DNA of 55,992 bases, taken from CAZMGG01 sp964565715. Its GTDB lineage: Bacteria; Planctomycetota; UBA1135; UBA2386. Under the pieces are notes generated by a model. It searched no databases, was not told the DNA's origin, and saw only the letters and a program-made list of their open reading frames with translations. Location of the stretch: NCBI GenBank assembly GCA_964565715.1, contig CAZMGG010000022.1:1-55992 (forward strand). Reading direction: 5' to 3'. The translations under genes and the position numbers were made by a program. This document shows positions 33,634-44,057 of this stretch, piece after piece (within the stretch, counting starts at the first letter, position 1; each line of letters begins with the position of its first letter).

Positions 33634-36600
33634 ATGCCGAATCCTCGCCCGGAGCCGCTGATGTCCGCCACCATCCGTGACCGCCTGTGCGCCGCCCTGG
33701 ACCTCGACCTCGTCGGCCCCATCAGCGACCACACCCTCGCCACCGAGACCCTCCCCACCGCACCCTCCCGGTGGTACCTGACCGGCTTCCTCGCCCCCCG
33801 CGACGCCCACCCCGAAACCGCCACCGACGTCGACCAGGACGACGAGCTCGACACCGCCGAGCGCGCCGGCGCCGACGACCAGCCCACCGAGCGCCGCGCC
33901 GCAGCCCGCGCCCGCTTCCCGGCCTCCATGGGCCTCTCGGTCCTGGTCCCCGCCACCGCCCAGACCCTCACCGCCACCATCCGCTGGGGCGACTACACCC
34001 CCGAGACCACCGACCATCAGACCCACTGGCACCGCCACCCCCGCACCGCCACCGTCCGCCTCGACGTCCCCGCCCACACCACCACCCCCCGCACCCAGGA
34101 CATCCCCGACTCCCACGGCCTCCAGGTCGCCCTCTCCGTCCGCCCCGTCTCCCACGACCAGACCCCCGACACCCGCGGACAGCGCGTCGTGTCCGTGTGC
34201 GTCGTCAACAACCGCAAGCCCGGAGGCGACGTCGAGCGCGACCTCGCCTACGCCTTACAGGTCGAACTCGAACTCCACAGCGACAGCCCCTTCGTCCCCC
34301 GCCCCAACCTGCGCGGGCTCGGCGGACGGCGTGTTGACCGTCCACGCGGTCCCAATCCCCCCGCCCCAACCTGCGCGGGCTCGGCAGCAACGACGCCGAC
34401 GAACGCATCGCCGACCTCCAGTACCGCGACGTGTGCGAATGGGCCGTCGGCCACGGCGTGTCCACCACCGCCGAGGTGCAGGGGCAGGACTGCCACGCCG
34501 TGCGCACCTGCTGGATCCCCAGCGCCGAGGTCGAGCGCGTCGAGCCGGCCAGGATGGAGGGCGTCGCACTGCGCATGGAGGAACTCGCCGCGCTCGCCGA
34601 TGCCGACGAGGCGCGCCGGCGCCTCCTGTCCCTGGTCGAGGCCTACCGCGCGTGGATCGAAGCCCAGGGCCAGAAGACCCCCACCGAGGGCAGACGTGCC
34701 GAGGTCGCCACCGAGCTGCTGCGCCGGGCCGGTCTCGCCGCCGACCGCATCCAGGGCGGCATCCAGAGCCTCTCCGACCCCAATGTGCTCCAGGCCTTCA
34801 CGCTCGCCAACAAGGTCATGGCCATCGCCGCACGCCAGCGCCAGAAGCACCAACACCAACCCGACCACCCCCCCACCTGGCGCCCGTTCCAGCTCGCCTT
34901 CCTGCTCCTGAACCTGCCCGGGATCGCCGAGCCCGGCCATGCCGACCGCGAGCGCGTCGACCTCCTGTTCTTCCCCACCGGCGGTGGCAAGACCGAGGCC
35001 TACCTCGGGCTCGCCGCCTTCACCCTGATCCTGCGCCGCCTGCGCCATCCCGGCACCCGGTCCGCCGGCCTGTCGGTGCTGATGCGCTACACCCTGCGGC
35101 TGCTGACCCTTGACCAGCTCGGGCGCGCCGCCACCCTGATCTGCGCGCTCGAGCTGGAACGGCAGCAGCGGGTCGACCTGCTCGACGACTGGCCGTTCGA
35201 GATCGGCCTGTGGGTCGGCCGGGGGGCGACGCCGAACCGCATGGGTGGCAGGGGCGACCGGAACCGGGAGTGCGCCTACCGCAAGGTGGTCGCCTACCAG
35301 AACAACGAGCGGAAGGCCTCGCCCATCCCGTTGGAGAACTGTCCCTGGTGCAACGAGCGGTTCACCAGCCGGTCGTTCCGGCTGATCGGGCCGGTGACGG
35401 CGCCCACCGACCTGCGCATCGGCTGCGTCAACCGGGAGTGCGCGTTCACCAGGGACCAGCCGCTGCCGATCGTCGCCGTCGACGAGCCGATCTACCGGCG
35501 GCTGCCGTGCTTCGTGATCGCCACCGTCGACAAGTTCGCCGCCATGCCCTGGGTCGGCGCGGTCGGCGGGTTCTTCGGCCGGGTGGAGCGGTGCGACGAG
35601 AACGGCTTCTACGGGCCGTCGGCGCCGGGCGAAGGCCGGCGGATCCCGGGCGGGCACCTGCCGCCGCCGGATCTGGTGATCCAGGACGAGCTGCACCTGA
35701 TCTCCGGACCTATGGGCACCATCACCGGACTGTACGAGACCGCGCTCGACTGGCTGTGCAGCCGGCAGGAGGGTGGGCGGACCGTGCGGCCGAAGATCGT
35801 CGCGTCGACGGCGACGGTGCGGCGGGCGGAGAAGCAGATCCAGGCGCTGTTCGCCCGGCGGGAGACCGACGTGTTCCCGCCGCCGGGGCCGGACCGGCGG
35901 GACTCGTTCTTCGCCCGGACGGTGCCGGCGGGCGAGGTGCCGGCGCGAAGGTACCTGGGGATCGCGGCCCAGGGGCGGAGCCTGAAAGTCGTGCTGCTGC
36001 GGACCTACCTGGCGCTGCTCGGGGCCGGGCAGAAGCTCTACGAGGAGGCTGGCGGCCGGCGGAACGAAGCGAACCCGGCGGATCCCTACATGACGCTGCT
36101 GGGCTACTTCAACAGCCTGCGGGAGCTGGGCGGCAGCCGGCGGATCGTCGAGGACGAGGTGGGGCCGCGGGTGCGCGGGTATGGCCGGCGCATGCGGGTC
36201 GGCGAGCGCGGCGGGCCTGTTCGCCGACCGGCAGATCGCCCGGGAGCCGGTGGAACTGACCTCCCGGGTGCCGACCGACAAGGTCGCCGACGCAAAGCGG
36301 AAGCTGGCCCGGGCGATGGCGGAGGATGACCACGTCGACGTGGCGCTCGCCACCAACATGATCTCGGTGGGCCTCGACATCAGCCGGCTGGGTCTGATGG
36401 TGGTGCTGGGGCAGCCGAAGACCAGCGCGGAGTACATCCAGGCGACCAGCCGGGTCGGGCGCGAGCGGGAGAAGCCGGGCCTAGTGGTGACCCTGCTGAA
36501 CGTGCACCGGCCGCGGGACCGGTCGCACTACGAGCGGTTCGGCTTCTACCACGCGACCTTCTACCGCAGCGTCGAGGCCAGCAGCGTGACGCCGTTCTCG

Positions 36601-37071
36601 CCCCGGGCGCTGGACCGGGCCCTGGCGGGGACGCTGGTGGCGCTGGCGCGGCATGGGCATGTGCCGATGACGGCGCCGCTCGGCGCGCATGCGATCCTCG
36701 GCGAGCAGGCGCGGCTCGGCTTCGTCGTCGCCGCGCTGGTGCCGCGGGCCCGGGAGCACGCGCAGATGGACGAGGGCGAGGCGCGGCGCCTGGTGGAGAA
36801 GGTCAGGGCGCGGGCGCAGAAGCTGCTCGACACCTGGAACAGCATCGCCAACGACCTGCACCAGACTGGCGGGCAGCTGCAGTACGCCGAGGAGGTCGGC
36901 TCGGCGCGGCGGCTGCTCTACCAGCCGCTCGATCCTGAGCTGGCGCAGCTGCCAGCGAAGCAGAGGACCTTCCGCGCCAACCGGTCGATGCGGGACGTCG
37001 AGGCATCGGTCAGCATCTGGCTACGTACCCTGGACAACCGGATGGTGGACGACGAGGAGGACGGCGAATGA
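33634..37071 (+). pseudogene. drmA: DISARM helicase DrmA, disrupted by two frameshifts
   Basis: The three reading-frame pieces (33634 to about 34323, 34362 to about 36215, 36218-37071) add up to one DrmA protein of about 1,120 residues. Piece 1 is the N-terminal domain (LATETLPTAPSRWYLTGFL). Piece 2 has Walker A FFPTGGGKTEAYL, DExH box IQDELHLISGPMG and SAT motif VASTATV. Piece 3 has MISVGLDISRLG and motif VI QATSRVGRE. The first break is a 62-bp insertion between 28-bp direct repeats; the second is probably one extra C at 36216-36217. Start is ATG 33634 or 33661. The stop overlaps drmB (ATGA). As sequenced, no functional helicase can be made. Confidence 0.8.
34296..34385. repeat. 28-bp direct repeats flanking a 34-bp segment inside drmA
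   Basis: Copies at 34296-34323 and 34358-34385 are identical (unit begins CCCCCGCCCCAACCTG). The 34 bp between them contains an inverted repeat GGACGG...CCGTCC. The period is 62 bp, so the insertion shifts frame; deleting one repeat plus the spacer rejoins PNLRG to LGSNDADERI exactly. Confidence 0.85.
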
Positions 37072-38107
37072 CCAGGCCGCCTGGACAGTTCCGGTTGAGC
37101 CAGATGGTGACGACCTACGGACCGGGCGCGCCGGCCGACCTGCCCCAGCGCTCGGTGCTGGTCGGCGGCCTCGAGCACTGGGAGCCGCGGGGGCCGCAGA
37201 TCAGCGAGCCCCGGCTGGTGGAGAAGATCCGGGCCCTGTTCCCGGATCTGCCGGACCTGACGCTGCACGCGCCGCCGGTGCCAGGCGAGGATCGCCAGGA
37301 CCGGTCCGGCGTGCGGGCGTGGGTGTTCCCGGAGTGGTTCCTGACGGTGGATCCGGAGGGGGATCCGGCGGGGTGGTGCTGGTGCACCGGCTGCGCGAGG
37401 TGCAGGCCCTGGTGGGCTTCACCCGGTTCGAGGCCATGGCGCCGAGCACCGACGGCGAACTGGAGGCCGGCGTCAGCCGGGCGGCGCTGGCCCGGGAGCC
37501 GAGCTGGTTCCCGGCAGTGGAGACCCGCGGCGAGGGCGTGTTCCTGCACTTCAAGACCGCCGCCATCGATGCCTGGGCGGAGCGCGAGGCCGTGCGGGCG
37601 CGGGCCCGGCAGCTGGAGGCCGGGTTCGACGCCTGGCACCGGGACCACCAGCAGTCGACACGCCACTTCTGCGGCGTGAAGTTCCTGATGCTGCATTCCT
37701 TGTCGCACCTGCTGATCACCGCGGTGTCGCTGGGCTGCGGGTATCCGGCCAGCTCGATCCGCGAGCGGGTCTACGCCCTGCCCCAGGGCTACGGGATCCT
37801 GCTCTACACGGCCTCCTCGGACGCGGAGGGCACGCTTGGGGGGCTGGTCGAGGTCGGCCGACGGATCGGCGAGTACCTGGACCAGGCGCTGGAGGCCGGC
37901 CGACTGTGCTCCAACGATCCCGTGTGCGCGCAGCACGACGCCAAGGACGTGCACGAGCAGCGCTACCTGCATGGGGCTGCGTGCCACGGCTGCCTGCTGA
38001 TCTCGGAGACGTCCTGCGAGCAGCGCAACGACTTCCTCGACCGCGCCCTGGTGGTGCCGACCGTGGAGGGCTGCGGCGCCGAGTTCTTCGAGCTGGACCG
38101 CGGATGA
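37068..38107 (+). pseudogene. drmB: DISARM DrmB (DUF1998), internally deleted
   Basis: The start (LSQMVTTYGPGAPADLPQRSVLVGG, frame of 37068) and end (LVHRLREVQALVGFTRFEA ... MLHSLSHLLITAVSLGCGYPASSIRERVY ... CSNDPVC ... GAACHGCLL, another frame) are typical DrmB. They are fused near 37365-37375, and the roughly 230 codons normally between them are missing. Only about 346 codons' worth of DNA remain against about 600 in the family, and the junction also shifts frame. Overlaps with drmA and drmC starts are preserved, so the operon layout survived the decay. Confidence 0.8.
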
Positions 38108-38795
38108 GCGTGGGCTGGGACAGCTTCTCGGCCGCCGAGCTGCAGGGGCTGGCGGCGGACCTGCGGAGCGGGCGGCCCTGGCGGCGTTCCTGGACCTGCT
38201 GGGCCAGGAACGGGCCCGGGCTGCGGCCGGCCGCGATGCCGTGGACCTGGTCTGGAGCGGCCCCGAGGTGGCCGGGCTGGAGAGCCGGGAGACCGGCGCG
38301 GTGGTGCGCGAGCTGTTCGCGCGGGCCCGGCGGTCGCTGCTGGTGGCCTGCTACGCGATCCACGGCGGCCGGGACCTGTTCCGGATCCTCGCCGAGCGCA
38401 TGGACCGCGAGCCCGGGCTGCAGGTGCGCTTGGTGGTCGACATCAAGCGCAAGCCCGGCGACCGGACGATGGACTGCGACCTGGTGTCCCGCTTCGCCGA
38501 GGACTTCCGGCAACGGCAGTGGCCCGGCCAGCGCCTGCCCGAGGTGTTCTACGACCCCCGCAGCCTCGACCTCGACCTGGGCCGCTCGGAACGCGCCTGC
38601 ATGCACGCCAAGTGCGTGGTCATCGACGACGAGATCGCCTTCGTGACGTCCGCCAACTTCACCGAGGCCGCCCAGCAGCGGAACGTGGAGCTCGGCCTTC
38701 TGGTGCGCCAGCCTGTCCTGGCCGCCGGATTGCGACTGCGCTTCGAGCACCTCTCGGCTGCTGGGTGCCTCCTTCCGGTGCTGCATACACTTTGA
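38104..38795 (+). pseudogene. drmC: DISARM DrmC (phospholipase D-like), internally deleted
   Basis: ATG 38104 overlaps the drmB stop. The first 22 codons (MSVGWDSFSAAELQGLAADL) are in one frame; from about 38170 the rest reads in another (ALAAFLDLLGQERAR ... VDLVWSGPEVAG ... RSLLVACYAIHGGRDLF ... YDPRSLDLDLG), with HKD-type motif MHAKCVVIDDEIAFVTSANF. A few dozen codons present in relatives are missing at the junction. A protein starting at ATG 38241 would keep the HKD region but lack the N terminus. Confidence 0.75.
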
Positions 38796-38876
38796 CCCGC
38801 TGAGTCCCTGCTTCTTTCTGCAGATCCACTCCCCACACCGTGAGCCAGACGGTGCAGTCGATACGCAGCGCAGCAT

Positions 38877-41800
38877 TCATAGATTCCCAAGAACTCCTCG
38901 GCCGGAATCACTCATCACCAGGGCTGCTGCGTTGGCACCAGGTGATGGCACCGCTCCTTGCAGGAAGAACTCCGAACCCAACAACGCTTGACTTGAGGGC
39001 ATCTGAATGCCCCAGTCCGCTCTGCCGCCCACGTTGGTGAGCACCAACGTGGCTGAGGGATCGATCCGAAGCATGCACCCCGGCAAGCCATAGGACCCCA
39101 TGTCCAACGGTAGCCGCTGAGCATTCCATGTCTGGTCGCCAATGCCGAGGGCAGCGAACACGCCAATCGGTGAAGGTGTGGTCGGCAGATTACCAAATCG
39201 GACTTGGAACGTGGTACCCGGGCGAGGCATCCCTGATACAGCCGTCAAGTTTGGAATTCCGTTGGCACCAACACATCCGGCACCATGGAAACCAAAACCG
39301 GCAATCCATGCCGCAGTCCCCAATGCGACGACCGGATCTTGTGGTCGTCCATCGACGCAGACGTAGTTGCCTTGGTATTGTAGCGCCCAATGTAGGTGTT
39401 TGCCCAGCGACGTCGATCCAGCTCTCTGGCAGACGCTCCCTGTGTTGCCTTCATGGCCGATCGGATCTCCTGCCCTGACGCATACGCCGCGCACTAGTCC
39501 TGGCGCGACGTCAAACAGATGGGCGTACACACTTGAGTACCCGTTAGCGTGTAGTATGCGCACGAAATTGCCATTGGCGGCTCCCGGGCAATGCTGCGGA
39601 GGACTAGCGCATGCATTGTTCGGCCTGCATTGCGGGAACCCTACTTCCAATTCGCTTACGGTGCCAGCGGCCGCCGCAAAGACCTGCGCACCACGCACCT
39701 CGGGATATCCGTTTCCGTCCACATCCACTTGGCCCAAGGGAAGGGTCGCAATCGCGCTGCTTATATCGACGCCAGGGTGTTGGCTATCACACGCCGTAGT
39801 GATGGTCCCGGACATTGGCCATTGGAAGGTTGTCGGTGACGCCGCACACGACACGACGAAGTCCGGATTCCCAGGAGCGCCCCAGGCAGTGGCAAGCCCC
39901 CCGCTGCCGACAAGCCTGTAGCGCCAGAAATACGGACCCGGTGTAAGGCCGAAGGCTGTGTTGGTCGTCGCAACCGTGTTGGCTGCGACGTACGGGCTGC
40001 TGTGGGTCAGGCCGCTCCAAGGCCCGTTTGTGGAGCGCAACTCGACCTCAAGCCGGGCCGTCGACGCGCTGCCTGTGCTCGCTATGGTGACCCGGAAGTA
40101 GACGCCAACGCCCTGGGCGATGTACCCGCCCGACGGTATTGCCAGATTTGTTGTGGCGTTGACTTGGCTGTAGGCGCTAGCGGCGGTAGGCGTAGCCGCG
40201 CTGGTCACGATGAAGCCCAGACTCCCGGACCCTCCCCAAGCGGTAGCAGCTCCTGTACTTCCTACAAGGCGATAGCGCCAGTAGTAGTTGCCGGGACCAA
40301 GCCCTGTGGCCGAGCTCGTCGCCACCGAGCTGGAGCTGACGGACGGGCTGAAATGGGTGGCGCCGGTCCAAGGGCCGTTCGTGGGGCGCAACTCGATCTC
40401 AAGGCGCGCTGTCGCCGCGCTTCCTGTGCTACCGATAGTGACCCGGAAATCGACGCCGGTGCCCTGCGCAACCGAACCTCCTGGCGGAATGACTGCGTTG
40501 GTTGCGGCATTCACCTGCTCGCAGGCGCTGGCGGCAATCGGCGGCGTCCCACCGGGAGAAGTCACCATGAAATCCGGGTTTCCTGCAGCACCCCAGGTGG
40601 TAGCTGCTCCGCCACTCCCAACCAGCCTGTATCGCCAGTAGTAGTTGCCAGATAGCAGACCGGTCGCAGTAGTGGTCGTCGCGATTGCATTGGCACCGAC
40701 ATAGGGGCTGGAGTGCGTCATGCCGGTCCAGGGGCCGTTCGATGTGCGCAGTTCGACCTCAAGGCGGGCTGTGGGCGCGCTTCCTGTGCTGCCGATCGTG
40801 ACGCGGAAGAAGACGCCGGTACCCAAGGCAATCGCGCCGCCTTGTGGGATGATCGCGCCGGTCGTGGCGTTGACCTGGCTGTAAGAGCTCGCCGCAGTCG
40901 GAGGTGTCGTGGGGACATCGACGATGAAATCCGGGTTTCCAGCAGCACCCCAGGCCGTAGCAGCTCCTCCACTACCTACCAGCCGGTATCGCCAGTAGTA
41001 GTTGCCAGGTGCCAGTCCGGTCGCCGTGTTCGTCGTCGCGACCGTGTTGGCGCCTACGTACGCGCTGGCATGGGTCATGCCGGTCCAAGGACCGTTCGTG
41101 GAACGCAACTCGACCTCAAGACGAGCCGTTGACGCGCTGCCCGTGCTCCCGATCGTCACGCGGAAGTAGACGTCGGTGCCCGAGGGGATGGAGCCTCCCT
41201 GCGGGATGTTGGCGTTGGTCGTGGCATTGACCTGGCTGTAGGGGCTTGCGGCAGTGGGCGGCGTCGAGCCTCCGCTTGCCACCGTGAAATCGGGGTTTCC
41301 TGCTGGGCCCCAGCTCGTAGCCGCTCCACCACTACCTACCAGCCGGTATCGCCAGTAGTAGTTGCCAGGTGCCAGTCCGGNNNNNNNNNNNNNNNNNNNN
41401 NNNNNNNNNNNNNNNNNNNNNNNNNNNNNNNNNNNNNNNNNNNNNNNNNNNNNNNNNNNNNNNNNNNNNNNNNNNNNNNNCCACCACTACCTACCAGCCG
41501 GTATCGCCAGTAGTAGTTGCCAGGTGCCAGTCCGGCCGCCGTGTTCGTCGTCGCGACCGTGTTGGCGCCTACGTACGGGCTGGAATGGGTCATGCCAGTC
41601 CAGGGTCCGTTGGCGGCCCGCAACTCGATCTCCAGACGGGCAGTAGCCGCGCTGCCCGTACTCCCGATTGTGACACGGAAATAGACGTCGGTGCCCGGGG
41701 GAATGGAGCCTCCCTGCGGGATGTTCCCGCTGGTCGTGGCATTGACCTGGCTGTAGGGGCTTGCGGCAGTGGGCGGCGTCGAGCCTCCGCTTGCCACCGT

Positions 41801-42205
41801 GAAATCGGGGTTTCCTGCTGGGCCCCAGCTCGTAGCCGCTCCTCCACTGCCTACCAGCCGGTATCGCCAGTAGTAGTTGCCAGGCGCCAGTCCGGTCGCC
41901 GTGTTCGTAGTCGCAATGGTGTTGGCCCCGACATACGGGCTGTAGTGAGTCGCGCCGCTCCAGGGCCCGTTGGTTTGGCGTAGCTCGATTTCCAATCGTG
42001 CCGTCGCTGAACTTCCCGTGCTACCGATCGTGACCCGGAAGTACACATCCGTGCCGTAGGCAATCGAGCCGCCCTGCGGGATTACCGCGTTAGTCGCTGC
42101 ATTTCGCTGACTGTAGGAACTCGCCGCTACTGGCGCCTGGGCCTCCCCCTCCCGATGCAGCCACGCAACAGCCATCAACACCACAAGAAGTAGGTTCCGC
42201 AGCAT
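38877..42205 (-). CDS. Secreted tandem-repeat protein with M23 peptidase-like domain
   Basis: From ATG 42205: a signal peptide (NLLLVVLMAVAWL), six repeats of about 115 residues (AASxYSQVNATT ... VYFRVTIGSTGSA ... NGPWTGMTH ... NYYWRYRLVGSGG), then an M23-like domain with HPGVDIS, YAHLFD and HLHWAL supplying the zinc-ligand pattern, and a C-terminal module shared with the kelch gene upstream (PGCMLRI ... LQG ... PGANAAALVMS). A run of 100 N interrupts repeat 2; merging its 55-bp identical flanks restores one frame of 1,057 codons. Probably surface-exposed, binding or trimming cell-wall or glycan polymers. Confidence 0.75.
39830..42140 (-). repeat. Six in-gene tandem repeats of about 345 bp
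   Basis: Units open with AASxYSQ-N-A-T and close with WGxxGNPDF. Units differ by substitution rather than length, and synonymous differences are frequent, so the array is not freshly amplified except near the gap, where neighbouring units are nearly identical. Confidence 0.8.
41381..41480. other. Assembly gap (100 N), probably an unmerged overlap
   Basis: The 55 bp on the left (41326-41380) and right (41481-41535) of the gap are identical. Removing the N run and one copy (155 bp) leaves a continuous reading frame, so the gap most likely has negative length. Confidence 0.85.
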
Positions 42206-42304
42206 GAGCTTCTCCAGCCATTCTCATCAGACGCTCTGTTCGTGCGTACCGCGCCCACGGTTGGTTCTGTGGCATCGCGTTGCGCTAGTTCTCGCCACCA
42301 ATCA

Positions 42305-43708
42305 TCAGTTGCCGATAACCCACGACAACCCATTGCTTACAACGAGGCCCGCCGTATTGGCGCCAGGCGCGCTGGACCATCCCTGCAAGTACACTGGGCT
42401 GCCGACTATCGCTAGAGTACTGGGCAGTCGCAGACTGTACATGGCCATCCCAGGCGGGATAATGGTCACAGATGATGCCGGTACCTCAGCAGAATGGAGC
42501 ATCCAACACCCAGGCATGCCATATCCGACGAGGTGGAATGGCAGCGGGATCGGTCCGGCCTGAAGCCTGTCGAGCCCCAGCGCCATGAAGACCACCGACG
42601 ATGGAACGTTGATGAGGAGAGCCTGGGCCGTGCTGTTGATGATGGGTGGCGACGCGACGACGGGGACCAGCAAGAGTGGACCTGGACCGCACCCGGCTCC
42701 ATACACTGTCGCCGAGCTCGGCACTACGGGTATGCCATAGCGCCATGTGTCGCTCAGGTAGTTGGGCATGGCACCTTCATAGCCACCAAACATGACTACG
42801 TTCCCGCGGTTGCTATCGTAGACCATGCTGTGCTCGGTGCGAGCGACCGGCCCTTGCACCATGACTTGCTGCCAAGAGCGCCCATCCCATTCCCAGGTGT
42901 CGTCTAGGTAGCCGCTTGGGTTGCCGCCGAACTGGTTGTGGCCGCCGAACAGCACGGTGCGCCTTCGGTGGCTGTCGTATGCGATCTCCGACCTCCTGGC
43001 AGACGGTCCCACGGTCGCAACCTGTGTCCACTGGCTGCCATCCCACTCCCAGGTATCGCCAAAGTGGACCACGTTGTTCACCTGCCAACCTCCATAGAGC
43101 ACAGTACGGTGTCGATTGCTGTCATATGCCATGGTGTGGTTGTAGCGCTCCGAGGGCCCGCTCGACGCCCGCTGGGTCCACGTGACCCCATCCCATTCCC
43201 AGGTGTCCGTCACCAGGGCTGGGCTGCCGTCGTATCCACCGAACAGGACCGTCCGGTTGCGCTGGCTGTCGTAGGCCATGGCATGACCGTGGCGTGCCGG
43301 TGGCCCCGATGGCACCGATGTCCAGTTCACCCCATCCCACTCCCAGGTACCACCGAGCAGCCCGGTGGCGTTCCGTCCACCGAACAGGACTGTGCGTCCT
43401 CGCAGACTGTCGTAGACCATGGCGTGGCTGAGCCGGGCGTCCGGCACCGTTGCCGGAAACCGCTGCGACCAAACGCTACCGTCCCATTCCCAGGTGTCTG
43501 CGAAGTGGATACTGGTGCCGACGCCGGCGGCCCCTCCGAAGAGCACGGTGACCCGCCGATGGCTGTCGTAGGCCATTGCGTGCGAGGAACGGGGGGCAGG
43601 TCCAGTCTGGGCCACCTGCGTCCACGCGGTGGGATACTGCGCTGTGACCTGTGCGTGGATTCCAGCGGCTAGTGCAAGAGCAAGGCTTCGGCGGGCGATT
43701 GAACTCAT
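42305..43708 (-). CDS. Secreted kelch-repeat beta-propeller protein
   Basis: 467 residues from ATG 43708, with a signal peptide ending near TAQYPTAW. Six kelch-type units follow, each with HAMAYDSxRxRTVLFGG and TWEWDG, enough for one six-bladed propeller. The last 130 residues form a C-terminal module (GAGCGPGPLLL, GMPGCWML, YLQGWSSAPGANTAGLVVSNG, VIGN) that also ends the next gene downstream. Likely exported and surface-associated; ligand unknown. The 99-bp gap and same strand suggest cotranscription with the repeat/M23 gene. Confidence 0.8.
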   Translation of the reverse strand: MSSIARRSLALALAAGIHAQVTAQYPTAWTQVAQTGPAPRSSHAMAYDSHRRVTVLFGGAAGVGTSIHFADTWEWDGSVWSQRFPATVPDARLSHAMVYDSLRGRTVLFGGRNATGLLGGTWEWDGVNWTSVPSGPPARHGHAMAYDSQRNRTVLFGGYDGSPALVTDTWEWDGVTWTQRASSGPSERYNHTMAYDSNRHRTVLYGGWQVNNVVHFGDTWEWDGSQWTQVATVGPSARRSEIAYDSHRRRTVLFGGHNQFGGNPSGYLDDTWEWDGRSWQQVMVQGPVARTEHSMVYDSNRGNVVMFGGYEGAMPNYLSDTWRYGIPVVPSSATVYGAGCGPGPLLLVPVVASPPIINSTAQALLINVPSSVVFMALGLDRLQAGPIPLPFHLVGYGMPGCWMLHSAEVPASSVTIIPPGMAMYSLRLPSTLAIVGSPVYLQGWSSAPGANTAGLVVSNGLSWVIGN

Positions 43709-44057
43709 GACGATGCTCCCAGGGCGAGAGTTGCCGTTGCAGCCTAGACTCGCGTAGTCCATGCAGGGCTGCCGGCACAGGACGGGAACGAACGAAGGCT
43801 CCGAACCGAACATCCGCCGGGAGGTCGCTGGCGCCGATGGTTCCCGTAACCACAGCATGCTCAGATGGTTCCGTCTCCCTCACCCGATCAAGGCTCTGAT
43901 GCCCCCCGTTCGGTCTGGAGCCCAAGATCGTGCTGGCCATGGACTTCGGGGCCATCCGCCATCCGGGGGGAGCGCCTGAATTGCGGTGGCCTGCGTCGGC
44001 CCTCGCATAAGGCGCGCATCGCCCTGATCGAGTGCTACCATCGACGCCCCGGAGATC
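43709..44057. other. Divergent intergenic region, kelch gene / kinase gene
   Basis: 349 bp without a convincing gene. It must hold the promoters of both divergent genes. A GGGAG ribosome site precedes the kelch ATG and GGAG lies 5 nt before the kinase ATG. I see no RNA gene or strong hairpin. Confidence 0.5.

Noticed and set aside
34296..34385. A one-spacer CRISPR (28-bp repeats, 34-bp spacer)
   Set aside because: The first repeat is ordinary drmA coding sequence (PNLRGLG), there is only one spacer and no cas gene; an insertion/duplication explains it better.
33634..37071. Programmed ribosomal frameshifting in drmA
   Set aside because: No slippery heptamer or stimulatory structure is evident, the first break is an insertion, and drmB and drmC are also broken.
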